A DNA stretch of 64,000 nt from NCBI GenBank assembly GCA_945861565.1, contig CAMAUY010000016.1:1-64000 (forward strand), written 5' to 3'. The stretch is from Akkermansia muciniphila. GTDB taxonomy: Bacteria; Verrucomicrobiota; Verrucomicrobiia; Limisphaerales; UBA9464. The stretch's first letter is position 1, and the number at the start of each line of letters is the position of its first letter. The position numbers and the translations under genes are program-made. Under the pieces are notes generated by a model that was not told the DNA's origin, searched no databases, and saw nothing but the letters and a program-made list of their open reading frames with translations. Positions 1-8,610 of this stretch are shown here, piece after piece.

Positions 1-292
1 CGGCCAAACCAAAGCCACCGCCACCGCCGCCACCGCCACCGCCAACCCCACCGCCCTGGCCCGCCGCCACAGTTTGGGGGAAATCAACGCCGGCAGCCCG
101 GAAAAAGTCACGCACGAGCACCTGAACATTGGCCATGAGGTTCGTGCGAGAAACGTTGGCGATTCCGAAGCCACCGCCCCCGGCACCACCCCCACCGGCA
201 CCGCCGCCCCCACCGCCGCCACCGCCACTGGATCCTCCACCGCCGCTTATGGGCGACGATACTTCAACGCGCGGAATGCTATAAATACTGGT
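1..292 (-). CDS. Secretin, downstream part in the shifted frame (partial at window edge)
   Basis: Removing one G from the G10 run at 294-303 opens a minus-strand frame that runs to position 1 without a stop. It reads a short beta-type stretch beginning TSIYSIPRVEVSSP, then a long glycine-only linker, then RTNLMANVQVLVRDFFRAAG and VDFPQTVAAGQ, then more glycine. RDFF-AAGVDF is the kind of sequence seen between secretin N-domains, so this is read as the continuation of the gene at 279-1643. The rest, including the outer-membrane barrel, lies beyond the window. The frame change may be a sequencing error, a true pseudogene, or a switchable homopolymer; the sequence cannot decide. Confidence 0.6.
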
Positions 293-1643
293 TCCCCCCC
301 CCCTGGCCGCCCCCACTTCCACCACCACCACCACCGCCGCCGCCGCCGCCGCCACCCTGACCCCCGACTTGAACGTCACCGAAGGGCTGACCGACAACGC
401 TCTCCAAGCCTTGCATAAAGGTGTTCGGATCGACCCTGAATCGTCGAGTATACAACTGCAGTGGTTCAGGCCGAGCCTGAGTAAAGATCACCGCGTATTC
501 TTCAATTGAAACTTTGATTGGTTTCTCTGCGGTCTTGATTATCGCATCGATGGCGTCAGTGAGACGTATATTTCGGAGCGTCGTTGAGAGGCGGATATTG
601 ATTGAATTAAGGTCGACGGCCTCAGCGGGCTGGGCTGCCTGTGGCAGACCCGTGGCCGGATCGACTGTCGTTGCCAACTGCGGGGTAAAAGGATCAAGAG
701 TAGAGCTAATGATAAAATTAATGCCCTTACCGTCGGGATCTCGCTTTCGGGCCTGTTCATCGAGGGTTTTGACTACTTCACCCAGGCTGAGAGATTCCGG
801 GAATTTGAGGTCATCGATCTGAATCGTGTCGAGTTTATGCTGAATGAGTTGGCGTCCACTACCCGTGGTAATCCGATTTGTTCTCGTAAATGGGTTGGAG
901 TGTTGTGGCAGGAGCTTGGATGCGTTCGACGGATTCCATGCTTTTTCGATCTCGACCAACTTGTCTTTACTAACCTGTTCCCGCTTAACTAGTTCCCTGC
1001 TAAATCGGCGTTCTTTGACAAGGCTCAAGTAGTAGTAGGCACCCGAGTTTTCAGGGTTTAATTTCGCGGCTTCTTTCAAACGGATTTCAGCTTCATCCAG
1101 CTTACCCATTTCCAGCAGCAGTCGACCATCCTGGACCATGGTACTTGACTTGACCACATTCTCCTGGAAACCGGGAACAAGAGCTAACGTAGCATCACTC
1201 GGTGATTGTCCGACCAAATCAGCGATTTTCTTGTCATTTTCGCGCTTCATATCGAGGGCGCGCAGGTTATTGGGGTCCACCTTGAGCGCACGCGCGAGAT
1301 GGAGATCGGCTTCCTTGAATTGTCCACCCTTCACCGCTCGATCGGCGAGGCTAAGGCGCACGTTGGTGAATCCAGTCACAGTTTCCGTGCGTTCGGCATC
1401 GGCCGAGGACCCAAGGTTCTCGACTAAAGTCCACGAGTCCTCATACAGTTTCGCGGAAGTGGTTAGGTCGCCGAGCTTGCGAGCGTTATCGGCGGATTCG
1501 AGAGTCTTGCGCAGCAAGACAGATCTTTCCTGACGACGCACGGCCTCCTCTTCAGCATTGGGGGCAGCTTCGAACTGTGCGAAAGCACTGTGCGTGGCCA
1601 TGCAGAGGAACAAGGCACCAAGAAGAGACGACGCTTTAGACAT
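279..1643 (-). CDS. Amuc_1098-family secretin of the pilus-like system, N-terminal part
   Basis: The start at 1643 (MSKASSLLGALFLCMATHSA) gives a clear signal peptide ending near AFA-Q. Next comes an alpha-helical TPR-like section (KLDEAEIRLKEAAKLNPENS), then a secretin N-domain section (DTIQIDDLKFPESLSLGEVV, and RLTDAIDAIIKTAEKPIKVS). In the family this is the outer-membrane channel of a type IV pilus-like machine, equivalent to PilQ. It is the last visible gene of a minus-strand operon after Amuc_1099-, Amuc_1100- and PilM-like genes, the order known from Akkermansia. The frame ends at a TAG just after a G10 run that follows a poly-glycine stretch; the continuation is in another frame (1-292). 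Family assignment is firm, integrity uncertain. Confidence 0.82.
   Translation of the reverse strand: MSKASSLLGALFLCMATHSAFAQFEAAPNAEEEAVRRQERSVLLRKTLESADNARKLGDLTTSAKLYEDSWTLVENLGSSADAERTETVTGFTNVRLSLADRAVKGGQFKEADLHLARALKVDPNNLRALDMKRENDKKIADLVGQSPSDATLALVPGFQENVVKSSTMVQDGRLLLEMGKLDEAEIRLKEAAKLNPENSGAYYYLSLVKERRFSRELVKREQVSKDKLVEIEKAWNPSNASKLLPQHSNPFTRTNRITTGSGRQLIQHKLDTIQIDDLKFPESLSLGEVVKTLDEQARKRDPDGKGINFIISSTLDPFTPQLATTVDPATGLPQAAQPAEAVDLNSINIRLSTTLRNIRLTDAIDAIIKTAEKPIKVSIEEYAVIFTQARPEPLQLYTRRFRVDPNTFMQGLESVVGQPFGDVQVGGQGGGGGGGGGGGGGSGGGQGGGNQYL
294..303 (-). repeat. G10 homopolymer at the secretin frame break
   Basis: Ten consecutive C on the plus strand, that is G10 in the coding direction. 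With ten G the secretin ends nine codons later; with nine G the frame stays open to the window edge. Homopolymers of this length are classical sites of slipped-strand mispairing and also of long-read sequencing error. Confidence 0.9.
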
Positions 1644-1680
1644 GGGGTTCTTCACGTTTATAACTGAAAATAATTGAAAA

Positions 1681-2496
1681 TCAGGGCGTAGAGGCGGCAC
1701 GGATAACCGTACGCTTCTGGGATTCGGGGTCGGAGACTACAACCTCATCTTTGCCGATGGCAACAACCTTGTAGTTCTTGCCACCGATCGGGACCGTTTC
1801 ATCCAAACGCTTGCCCGAAAAACTCTTGTTATCAAAATCCTGCCTCAAATCGGCCATATACCCCATTGTCCGCGAAAAGCGCTTTTCCCGGGAAAGAGTG
1901 AGTCGCTCTCCGCCGTCGAGCATCTCAATGACCACTTCCGTAGGAGCCTCTTTTGAGCCCCGGACTTCACGGAGCGAAAACAGACTGTCCGGTGTTTTGT
2001 TATTCAACGTTACCGAAACCACGGTTGCGCGGCGGGTATCTGCCTTGCGGGCGTACTGCTTCTCGATTCGGAAAAGGTAGCGAAGATCGTCCCCGGATCC
2101 GGCGGTCCCCTCGTACGAAACGAGCAGTGGTAACGGAATCGTCCGCGTGAGGGAAAGGCCCGAAGGGCCGCGTCCAACGCCTGGACGTTCTAGAACTATT
2201 TGGCCACTCCTATCCTTGATCCATCGGAGAGGGTTAACAAGATTATGGCCCGAGGAAGGGCTGCCAGCGAAATTGAGTGCAATCGGCTTGGACAGGCGCT
2301 GCAATGCTTCCTGGTTTGTTGAAAGATCGATCGGGACGAGTGCGGCCTTGGTTCGATTGCTCCGGACTTTACCCTGTTCCGCGATGTTTGCCTTGACGCT
2401 CTCGACGTGGAGAGTGAGAAGGAAAGCACCCACAGCCAAGGCCAGAAGGACGGCACTGAGAAGAATCTTCTCGTATTGTTTCTTAAGGAAGTCCAT
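1681..2496 (-). CDS. Amuc_1099-family pilus-like system protein
   Basis: A 271-residue protein with a short cytoplasmic start (MDFLKKQYEK), one membrane helix at about residues 11-29 and a periplasmic remainder. It lacks recognisable catalytic motifs. The C-terminal part (SGKRLDETVPIGGKNYKVVA, then VVVSDPESQKRTVI) resembles the small beta domains of PilP-like proteins that link the inner-membrane pilus platform to the secretin. That equivalence is inferred from size, topology and its place between the Amuc_1100-like gene and the secretin. It starts 37 bp after the upstream gene stop and ends 37 bp before the chosen secretin start, so co-transcription is likely. Confidence 0.75.
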   Translation of the reverse strand: MDFLKKQYEKILLSAVLLALAVGAFLLTLHVESVKANIAEQGKVRSNRTKAALVPIDLSTNQEALQRLSKPIALNFAGSPSSGHNLVNPLRWIKDRSGQIVLERPGVGRGPSGLSLTRTIPLPLLVSYEGTAGSGDDLRYLFRIEKQYARKADTRRATVVSVTLNNKTPDSLFSLREVRGSKEAPTEVVIEMLDGGERLTLSREKRFSRTMGYMADLRQDFDNKSFSGKRLDETVPIGGKNYKVVAIGKDEVVVSDPESQKRTVIRAASTP

Positions 2497-2533
2497 GAAG
2501 GCGATTCAGGAGGTCGACGAGACTGTTGAGTCG

Positions 2534-3598
2534 TTACTGAGAATCATCCGCCTTGCCCGCAGCCGATTTATCTTCGGCGGGAGCAGCGGGATCCCCTTCA
2601 GCCGATGGCATTTTTGGAGCCGCCGGTGCTTTCGGTCCAGCAGGTGCGGGTCGCACAACATTGACACCCAGTGTCACGCGAACAAATTTTTCGTCGATCT
2701 CTGCGCCTGATTTGGCTGCCGGCGGGGGCGTTACCGGTGGAGCCATCCCACCCATCCCACCCATCCCACCCATGCCGTAGCGTCCCCGCATTCCGTACCG
2801 GGCAGCAATCATGGGGTCCATTCCACCGGGAAGTCCACCGGTCGAAAACGGAGTTGCAGCCGGAGTATCCGTTTCCGGTGCCGCGTTCCGTTCGACATTG
2901 ATACTTTTCACCACGAACATCTGCGGTGCATTGGCTAAGCCCGACAGAACGGCGGCCAGTTCGGAGGAAAAACAGTTTAAGGAAAATTCGTACGGAGTAT
3001 CTAAAAGGCCAACCTTGTCGTCGCGATTCGACTTGCGTGAGAGGAAACTGTTTCCCATGTCGTTCGACATAACGGTGGGTCGGCGCACACTGTTCAATTC
3101 ATTGATACGCGCTTCGAAAATAATTCGGCAGATGGCCTCGATGTCAAGAACCTGGCCCGCCAGGACACCCAGCTTTTTCTCATCCAAGACCAATTCCTTG
3201 CGCTGTTCAGCGAACGTGAAGGCATACTTTGCCGGCAATTTCACTCCATTTCGCTCCGCGACGCGTTCCAACCCTGTGATGGCAACTTCGAGCAGCGCTT
3301 TGAACTGCGCCGTCGCCATGTTTGTGGAAACAACCACTTCGGGGAACCGCTTGAGTGCATTGGTCTTAAACTGAAGTACTCGCTCGGTTTCAAGGCGGGC
3401 GGCCTTGATGTTTTCCTCACTGGGATACGGCTTGCGGTCGATCAACTGATTGAGCGCCGTCGATGCAGATTCCAAATTTGAAGCCACCTCGTCGGCGGCA
3501 GCTTTTCTGCCGAGGGAATACCAGATGCCAACCCCCAACAGGACTGCGGCGGCGGCGAGGCCGAGCACGAAATATAGATTACGCTTGATCCAGGCCAT
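2534..3598 (-). CDS. Amuc_1100-family pilus-like protein
   Basis: A 354-residue protein with an N-terminal membrane helix at about residues 8-26 (VLGLAAAAVLLGVGIWYSLG), then a long helical, probably coiled-coil region and an alpha/beta domain, the layout of PilO-like proteins. The Akkermansia homologue is the outer-envelope protein known for TLR2 signalling; nothing here suggests a host role. Unusual is a Met/Gly/Arg/Tyr-rich insert at residues 260-285 (MDPMIAARYGMRGRYGMGG), followed by Pro/Ala-rich sequence and a low-complexity C-terminus. Only 6 bp separate it from the PilM-like gene. Family call rests on position, length, topology and overall sequence flavour. Confidence 0.8.
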   Translation of the reverse strand: MAWIKRNLYFVLGLAAAAVLLGVGIWYSLGRKAAADEVASNLESASTALNQLIDRKPYPSEENIKAARLETERVLQFKTNALKRFPEVVVSTNMATAQFKALLEVAITGLERVAERNGVKLPAKYAFTFAEQRKELVLDEKKLGVLAGQVLDIEAICRIIFEARINELNSVRRPTVMSNDMGNSFLSRKSNRDDKVGLLDTPYEFSLNCFSSELAAVLSGLANAPQMFVVKSINVERNAAPETDTPAATPFSTGGLPGGMDPMIAARYGMRGRYGMGGMGGMGGMAPPVTPPPAAKSGAEIDEKFVRVTLGVNVVRPAPAGPKAPAAPKMPSAEGDPAAPAEDKSAAGKADDSQ

Positions 3599-3604
3599 GG
3601 CGGG

Positions 3605-5467
3605 TCAGAGCTTGATCGGACGCTTCAATTTAAGCTTCACGTCGAAAGTATAGGTCGGCGAATTGTCCTCTTGATTCAAATTGCCGGAAAGGACGGTCTC
3701 CTTTTCGTCAAAAAAAGGACTCGTCTTAAGTTCTTTCAGGAGATCAAACGCCAACTCATTGTCGGCGTTCGGATTGGATTGCCGGAGACTGACGGCACGC
3801 ATTGTCACCGTCACAGTGGCGACTTCGTTCGTATTTTTTTCCGGCTTTTTCGCCGCTCCCGTCCCATCGCCTGAATCAGCATCTGCCGAAGGTGCCATCA
3901 TTCCCGGCATCCTTAGGCCATAACGCTTCATCAAAATTGGGTCCATGAACATCGACCGCATCACGGGGGCCTCCTCAGCGGCCTCTTCATCCGGATTGGT
4001 GGGCTCCACAGAGAGTAATTTGTCGATCCAGACCCCGGCCGGACGTCCGAGTTTCTGCTGCGTGCCTGCCTCCGTCATCATCAACACGCGGCGAATCTCC
4101 GCAAGGATATCGCCCCAATACGTTTTCTCCCCGACAAACCCGCCCAGCAATTCGGTCTCATCGGTAGCCGCCTTAAGCTTGCCCTCCTCAGTCTTAAGCC
4201 GGTTTTCCGTATTCTGCAATGGGTCTAGCTGGACCTTGATTTCGTCCAACGCCTTTTGTTTGGCTTCCGCGACTCGAGTATTAAAGAAGCCATACGCGAA
4301 GCCGCCTAATGCGAGAGCGGCAAGAGCCCCGACGAGAAAAGGTTTCTTACTGTTGAACTCCTGTCGGGACTTCGAAGCCTTGGGAGTGAGGTCTAACTCG
4401 ACCGGGCACTGGGCAATGTTACGAAGTCCGAGTCCCACGACTTCGCCAAAGCACTGAGCATATTTTTCCAGTTCGGCAACATTGACACCGGCATCCACCT
4501 GAACACTTCGAAACGGGTTGAAGTATTCGACGGGCAGGTTGAGTTTTTCCTGAAAAAACTGGGTTGCATAAGGCATGATCGAGCCCCCGCCGCAGAGATA
4601 AACCTGTGATGGCACCGAGCCACCCTGCTGAGTTCGGTAAAACTGGATCGTCTGGTTGACCTGCAAATGCAGACGGGTCAACACGTTACGGGCCACCTTC
4701 GAGACTGTCGCAAGGCGTGGGTTGTCGGGCTCTTCGTAGGCACCGCCAAGGCTGACGAACCCGTCTGAGATCTTGAATTTCTCCGCTTCCGCAAAGGGCA
4801 GTTTGGCCTCTGCGGCAAACTCCTGAGTGACCGCATTCGCACCAATGTTGATCCCTCGGGTGTAAAACTTGTTCTTTTCAAACAGGAGCACATTACTCGT
4901 CTTCGCCCCGAGATCAATCAGGAGGGAGCATCCTTCTGCGTCGGAATAATTGAAGCGGAAGGCATTTGCCAGGGCGGCCATGGAAACATCGACCAGCTGT
5001 GTTCGCAGGCCATTGGATTCGCTCGTGCTGAACAACTTCTCGACCAAGTCCGCCTTAATGGCAACGAGAAGAACCTCCAACTCTCCACCCGTGCTCGTCC
5101 CGAGGATCTGGTAGTCCCAAACCGCCTCCGCCAAGGGAAATGGGATATTCTGTTGAGCCTCGTACTGAATAATCTGGGTGACCTTGGAGGTATCAACCGG
5201 TGGCAGTTTGATAAACTTGGAAAAGACTTGGAAGCCGGGGGCGCAGACATTGGCGTCGCGGGCCACGAAACCGCCTTCCGCAATCAATTCTGCCAGGGCT
5301 TTTTTGACGACGTTGTCACGGGCTGCGTCCTGAGACCCTGCGAGACCCAGCGGCTTCACCGCAAAACGGAGCAACTTTAGCCCCCCATCGTCGCCGGGAG
5401 CGAATTCGGCCGCCTTGAGGCAGCCGGCCCCAAAATCAACTCCGAGGATAGTCTTCGATTTTAACAT
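3605..5467 (-). CDS. Amuc_1101-family PilM-PilN fusion-like pilus assembly protein
   Basis: The first 350 residues are a PilM/FtsA-type actin-fold ATPase: phosphate-1 loop near residue 10 (GVDFGAGCLKAAEF), phosphate-2 loop near 184 (LLIDLGAKTSNVLLF) and adenosine motif near 290 (VYLCGGGSIM). After a linker comes a membrane helix at about 376-394, a coiled coil at 400-440 and a periplasmic-like domain, the layout of PilN. At 620 residues it is nearly twice the length of ordinary PilM, so a PilM-PilN fusion is the simplest reading. A Met-rich insert at 503-523 resembles one in the next gene. First gene of the operon; its leader holds a terminator-like hairpin. Confidence 0.85.
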   Translation of the reverse strand: MLKSKTILGVDFGAGCLKAAEFAPGDDGGLKLLRFAVKPLGLAGSQDAARDNVVKKALAELIAEGGFVARDANVCAPGFQVFSKFIKLPPVDTSKVTQIIQYEAQQNIPFPLAEAVWDYQILGTSTGGELEVLLVAIKADLVEKLFSTSESNGLRTQLVDVSMAALANAFRFNYSDAEGCSLLIDLGAKTSNVLLFEKNKFYTRGINIGANAVTQEFAAEAKLPFAEAEKFKISDGFVSLGGAYEEPDNPRLATVSKVARNVLTRLHLQVNQTIQFYRTQQGGSVPSQVYLCGGGSIMPYATQFFQEKLNLPVEYFNPFRSVQVDAGVNVAELEKYAQCFGEVVGLGLRNIAQCPVELDLTPKASKSRQEFNSKKPFLVGALAALALGGFAYGFFNTRVAEAKQKALDEIKVQLDPLQNTENRLKTEEGKLKAATDETELLGGFVGEKTYWGDILAEIRRVLMMTEAGTQQKLGRPAGVWIDKLLSVEPTNPDEEAAEEAPVMRSMFMDPILMKRYGLRMPGMMAPSADADSGDGTGAAKKPEKNTNEVATVTVTMRAVSLRQSNPNADNELAFDLLKELKTSPFFDEKETVLSGNLNQEDNSPTYTFDVKLKLKRPIKL

Positions 5468-5850
5468 GTTCTGGCTCTCTCGGTCACGGGATCAACGCGA
5501 CAAAAAAACTCGCCGCGGAATCCCCGCGAGCGAGCGAATTCGGAAAAGCTGATGGGTAATTAGAGAAGCGACGCGACGGGGTCAAACAGAAAAATCGAAA
5601 AACCGGAACAACCTGCTCATAAGTTTTCAATAGACGCGCCACGCAGTGATTCGAGCACGGCGGCGGCGTTTCGTCACGCACTGATCTCAAGAGTTTCTGG
5701 AGCCGGCTCGATTCGACATTGGGAAATAGCCCGGCCATCAAACTCCAGCCGCGCCCTGCCCAGAGCGCCGAAATGCTTTTCCATCTGGCGTCTTTCTTGT
5801 TTCCATGCTTGGCATGTTCAACCCGGCCCGGCTTGATCGTGTCGCTCGCC
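5468..5850. promoter_or_regulatory. Divergent intergenic region, pilus operon / MMPL gene
   Basis: About 380 bases between the minus-strand pilus operon and the plus-strand exporter. Both promoters should lie here, but I see no convincing -35/-10 pair. Apart from the leader hairpin at 5502-5534 there is no repeat or gene that I can support. Confidence 0.4.
5502..5534 (-). terminator. Intrinsic-terminator-like hairpin in the pilus operon leader
   Basis: On the minus strand a GC-rich stem, CTCGC(T)CGCGG paired with CCGCGGCGAG around a 5-base loop, is followed at once by seven T. The stem has ten pairs with one bulged T. It sits 34-67 bases upstream of the pilM-like start, and no minus-strand gene lies upstream that it could end. 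It may be an attenuator, or it may stop antisense transcripts from the divergent exporter gene. Confidence 0.55.
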
Positions 5851-8598
5851 ATGTCCGCTGAACTCGATACTTTTGCCGTCCGCAACCTTCGTCGGTTGGC
5901 CGACCTGCTTTACCACCGGCCCGATTGGATCGTCTGGCCGCAGATTGTGCTTTTCATCGTCGCCGTGGGGGGGACGTGGAGATTCTTAAAGCCGGACCTC
6001 GACCGCAAAAATCTGGTCGGCGCGGAGAGGCGGTACCACCGAAATTTCCAGTTGTTTAAGAAGGAATTTCCAGTCCAGGACGACTTGGTTGCGGTGGTGG
6101 AAAGCGAGGATCACGAAAAAAACAGGCAGTTCATCGAGCGACTCGGGGCCCGCCTGGAAAGCCACTCCACAACCGTTCACCCGACGAACCTGCTGACGGA
6201 TGTATTCTTTAAGGGGGAACTCAAATTGATGGGGCGAAAGGCCCTACTCTTTGTTCCGGAGCGAGACCTCGAAGCGTTGAGTCGCACGATTGCCGAGTAC
6301 CGCCCCTTCATCCAGCAGTTTGCCGGCGCGAGCAACCTCGCGACACTTTTCGGATCGGTGAACCACCAGATTCGGACGGCCAAGCGGGAGGCATCGGCTG
6401 CCAACGAATCGATGGTTCGCGCCCTTCCGGCTCTGGAACGGATTATTCGTCGGGCGAATGAAAGCCTGGAGAAATCCGGCATCGCGCCCTCCCCTGGAAT
6501 TGACGCCCTATTTGGCGCCGGACCGGAGGCGGAACGGGCAAAATACATCACCTTCGACCACGGTCGGATCTATATCGCCACCGCCAAGGCACGTCTTGCA
6601 GCGTTGGGTCCGGACGCCGTGGCGCTGTTTCGCCGGCTGCTGGACGAAACACACCGTGAAGTCCCCGGTGTCAACGTCGGCATTACGGGTGAACCCGTCC
6701 TGGAATACGACGAAATGCAGCAGTCTCAGCACGACTCGACCCTCGCCACTATCCTCTCTCTGGTGATCGTCGCCATTATCTTTGTCTTCGGCTACGGCGA
6801 GATCGGCCGCCCAATGAAGGCCGTGCTCTGCCTCGTGATCGGGCTGGGATATACACTGGGCTATACGACCCTGGTAATCGGCCATCTCAACATTCTTACG
6901 ATCACGTTTGTTCCCATGCTCATCGGACTGGCGATCGACTTCGGGATCCACCTGATCACGCGCTACGAGGAAGAACTGCGCCTCGGACAAAGCCCGCGCG
7001 ACGCGATGGAGAAAGCCGTTGTCAATACGGGGAATGGTATCTTCACCGGTTGCTTCACAACGGCCGGGGCATTCTTCGCGATGGCACTGACGGGTTTCAA
7101 AGGAATCCAGGAGATGGGGATCATCACGGGGGGAGGCATGCTGATCTGTCTCGTACCCATGATGACCCTGTTGCCTGTGCTGTTGTTGCGTCGCAGCCGT
7201 CAGAACACGATCGTCCCGATGGAGGCGCGGACCGCGGCGACACCTCCGGCGAGTCCCTTGGGGGAGGCCGCCCTGGACTCACGAGCCCGATTCGAGCGTC
7301 TTTGGCTGGATCGGCCCTGGACGGTGATCGGGGTCGTTTTCGTCCTTTGTCTGCTGTCAATCGCCCGATTTCCCGTGGTGTTTTTCGACTACAACCTGCT
7401 CAACATGCAAAGTCCGAGACTCGACTCGGTGATCTTCGAAAGGAAATTGATCCGTTCGAGTGAACGTTCGGTATTATACGGGGCGATGGTGGCGAATTCC
7501 CTGTCCGAGGCCCACCAGATCGAGGAGAAGCTCCGGGCGCTTCCGTCCGTACTCACCAACGATTCCATGGCAAAGTATCTTGGCCAGAACGCGACTGGAA
7601 AGCTGGCGCAGGTGGCCCGGATCCGTTCTGCGGTATCCGGTTTTCAGTTCGGAGAACCCGACCTAAAGCCCGTGGAGATTAGTGAACTCAGCAACATTTT
7701 GTGGTCTCTTCAGGGGTACCTGGGACTGATTGCCGACGATCTCCGCGGCGATACGAACCAGAGCGTGCTTTTGGCCAATGCGTTGTCGCTGCGAGAAACC
7801 CTTGGAACGTTGCGGTATGCGATGCAGCAGGGAAGGAAGAGCGAGAATGCGGTCCGTTTGGGGCATTTTCAGCAGGCGCTGTTTGCGGACCTCCGGGACA
7901 CCTTCGAAACCTTGCGCACGCAGGATTCCAGCTCTGGGCTGCATGCGGACGATCTGCCCCTTGCCATGCGGCACCGATTTATTGGGATTAACGGGAAACA
8001 CCTGATCCAGATCTACCCGCGGCGGGATGCCTGGCAGCGCGACGCGCAAGAGGAATTTGTTCGCGAACTCCGGACAGTGGATCCCGATGTGACGGGAACA
8101 CCCGTTCAACTTCTGGAGTACACCAGCCTGCTAATGACGAGTTACGTGGAGGCGGCCGGATGGGCGCTCGCCGCCATCGTCCTTCTCGTCTACATCCATT
8201 TCCGGCGCGTGCTAAGCGTGATTCTGTCGCTCCTGCCGGTGGTGATCGGCGCAATCTGGATGATTGGCTTCATGGGTTGGACGGGTATCCCATTTAATCC
8301 GGCGAACATCATGACCCTCCCTCTGGTCATTGGCATTGGCGTCACCAACGGCATCCATATCCTCAATCGTTTTGCGGAGGAGAAAAATCCATCGATCCTG
8401 GCAAAAAGCACCGGTAAAGCGGTCTTTGTTTCCGGTCTTACGACTATTGCGGGATTCGGCAGCCTCTTAATCGCCGAGCACCCGGGCATTCGCAGCCTGG
8501 GCGCCGTCATGGCGGTTGGAACGACGACGTGCATGGTTGCCGGACTCACCTTCCTTCCGGCCCTACTAACGCTGTTGAACCGGCGCCGGGGTCCCTAA
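5851..8598 (+). CDS. MMPL/RND-superfamily exporter (HpnN-like)
   Basis: A 915-residue inner-membrane protein with the duplicated RND plan: a first helix near residue 25, a large periplasmic loop, a helix bundle, then the same again. The first half carries GLAIDFGIHLITRYEEE with the expected proton-relay Asp; the equivalent second-half segment reads GIGVTNGIHILNRFAEE, with Thr in place of Asp. Members export lipids, hopanoids or lipoprotein cargo using the proton gradient. The start MSAELDTF was chosen because the sequence before it, although open back to 5719, reads as non-coding. The convergent neighbour is an outer-membrane lipoprotein-sorting protein, a frequent genomic partner of such exporters, suggesting a shared envelope lipid route. 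Confidence 0.85.
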   Translation: MSAELDTFAVRNLRRLADLLYHRPDWIVWPQIVLFIVAVGGTWRFLKPDLDRKNLVGAERRYHRNFQLFKKEFPVQDDLVAVVESEDHEKNRQFIERLGARLESHSTTVHPTNLLTDVFFKGELKLMGRKALLFVPERDLEALSRTIAEYRPFIQQFAGASNLATLFGSVNHQIRTAKREASAANESMVRALPALERIIRRANESLEKSGIAPSPGIDALFGAGPEAERAKYITFDHGRIYIATAKARLAALGPDAVALFRRLLDETHREVPGVNVGITGEPVLEYDEMQQSQHDSTLATILSLVIVAIIFVFGYGEIGRPMKAVLCLVIGLGYTLGYTTLVIGHLNILTITFVPMLIGLAIDFGIHLITRYEEELRLGQSPRDAMEKAVVNTGNGIFTGCFTTAGAFFAMALTGFKGIQEMGIITGGGMLICLVPMMTLLPVLLLRRSRQNTIVPMEARTAATPPASPLGEAALDSRARFERLWLDRPWTVIGVVFVLCLLSIARFPVVFFDYNLLNMQSPRLDSVIFERKLIRSSERSVLYGAMVANSLSEAHQIEEKLRALPSVLTNDSMAKYLGQNATGKLAQVARIRSAVSGFQFGEPDLKPVEISELSNILWSLQGYLGLIADDLRGDTNQSVLLANALSLRETLGTLRYAMQQGRKSENAVRLGHFQQALFADLRDTFETLRTQDSSSGLHADDLPLAMRHRFIGINGKHLIQIYPRRDAWQRDAQEEFVRELRTVDPDVTGTPVQLLEYTSLLMTSYVEAAGWALAAIVLLVYIHFRRVLSVILSLLPVVIGAIWMIGFMGWTGIPFNPANIMTLPLVIGIGVTNGIHILNRFAEEKNPSILAKSTGKAVFVSGLTTIAGFGSLLIAEHPGIRSLGAVMAVGTTTCMVAGLTFLPALLTLLNRRRGP

Positions 8599-8610
8599 GA
8601 TCCGCCAGGC

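Larger units (their letters stand above)
1..355 (-). repeat. GGY triplet-rich low-complexity tracts coding poly-glycine
   Basis: Three blocks of repeated GGC/GGT triplets (about 10-47, 180-246 and 310-355 in plus coordinates) code glycine linkers inside the secretin. They separate short structured segments. Such triplet runs expand and contract easily, and they flank the G10 run. Confidence 0.8.

Noticed and set aside
5484..5885. Minus-strand open frame of 133 codons upstream of the pilus operon
   Set aside because: Overlaps the exporter start and the leader hairpin; no similarity, signal or ribosome binding site.
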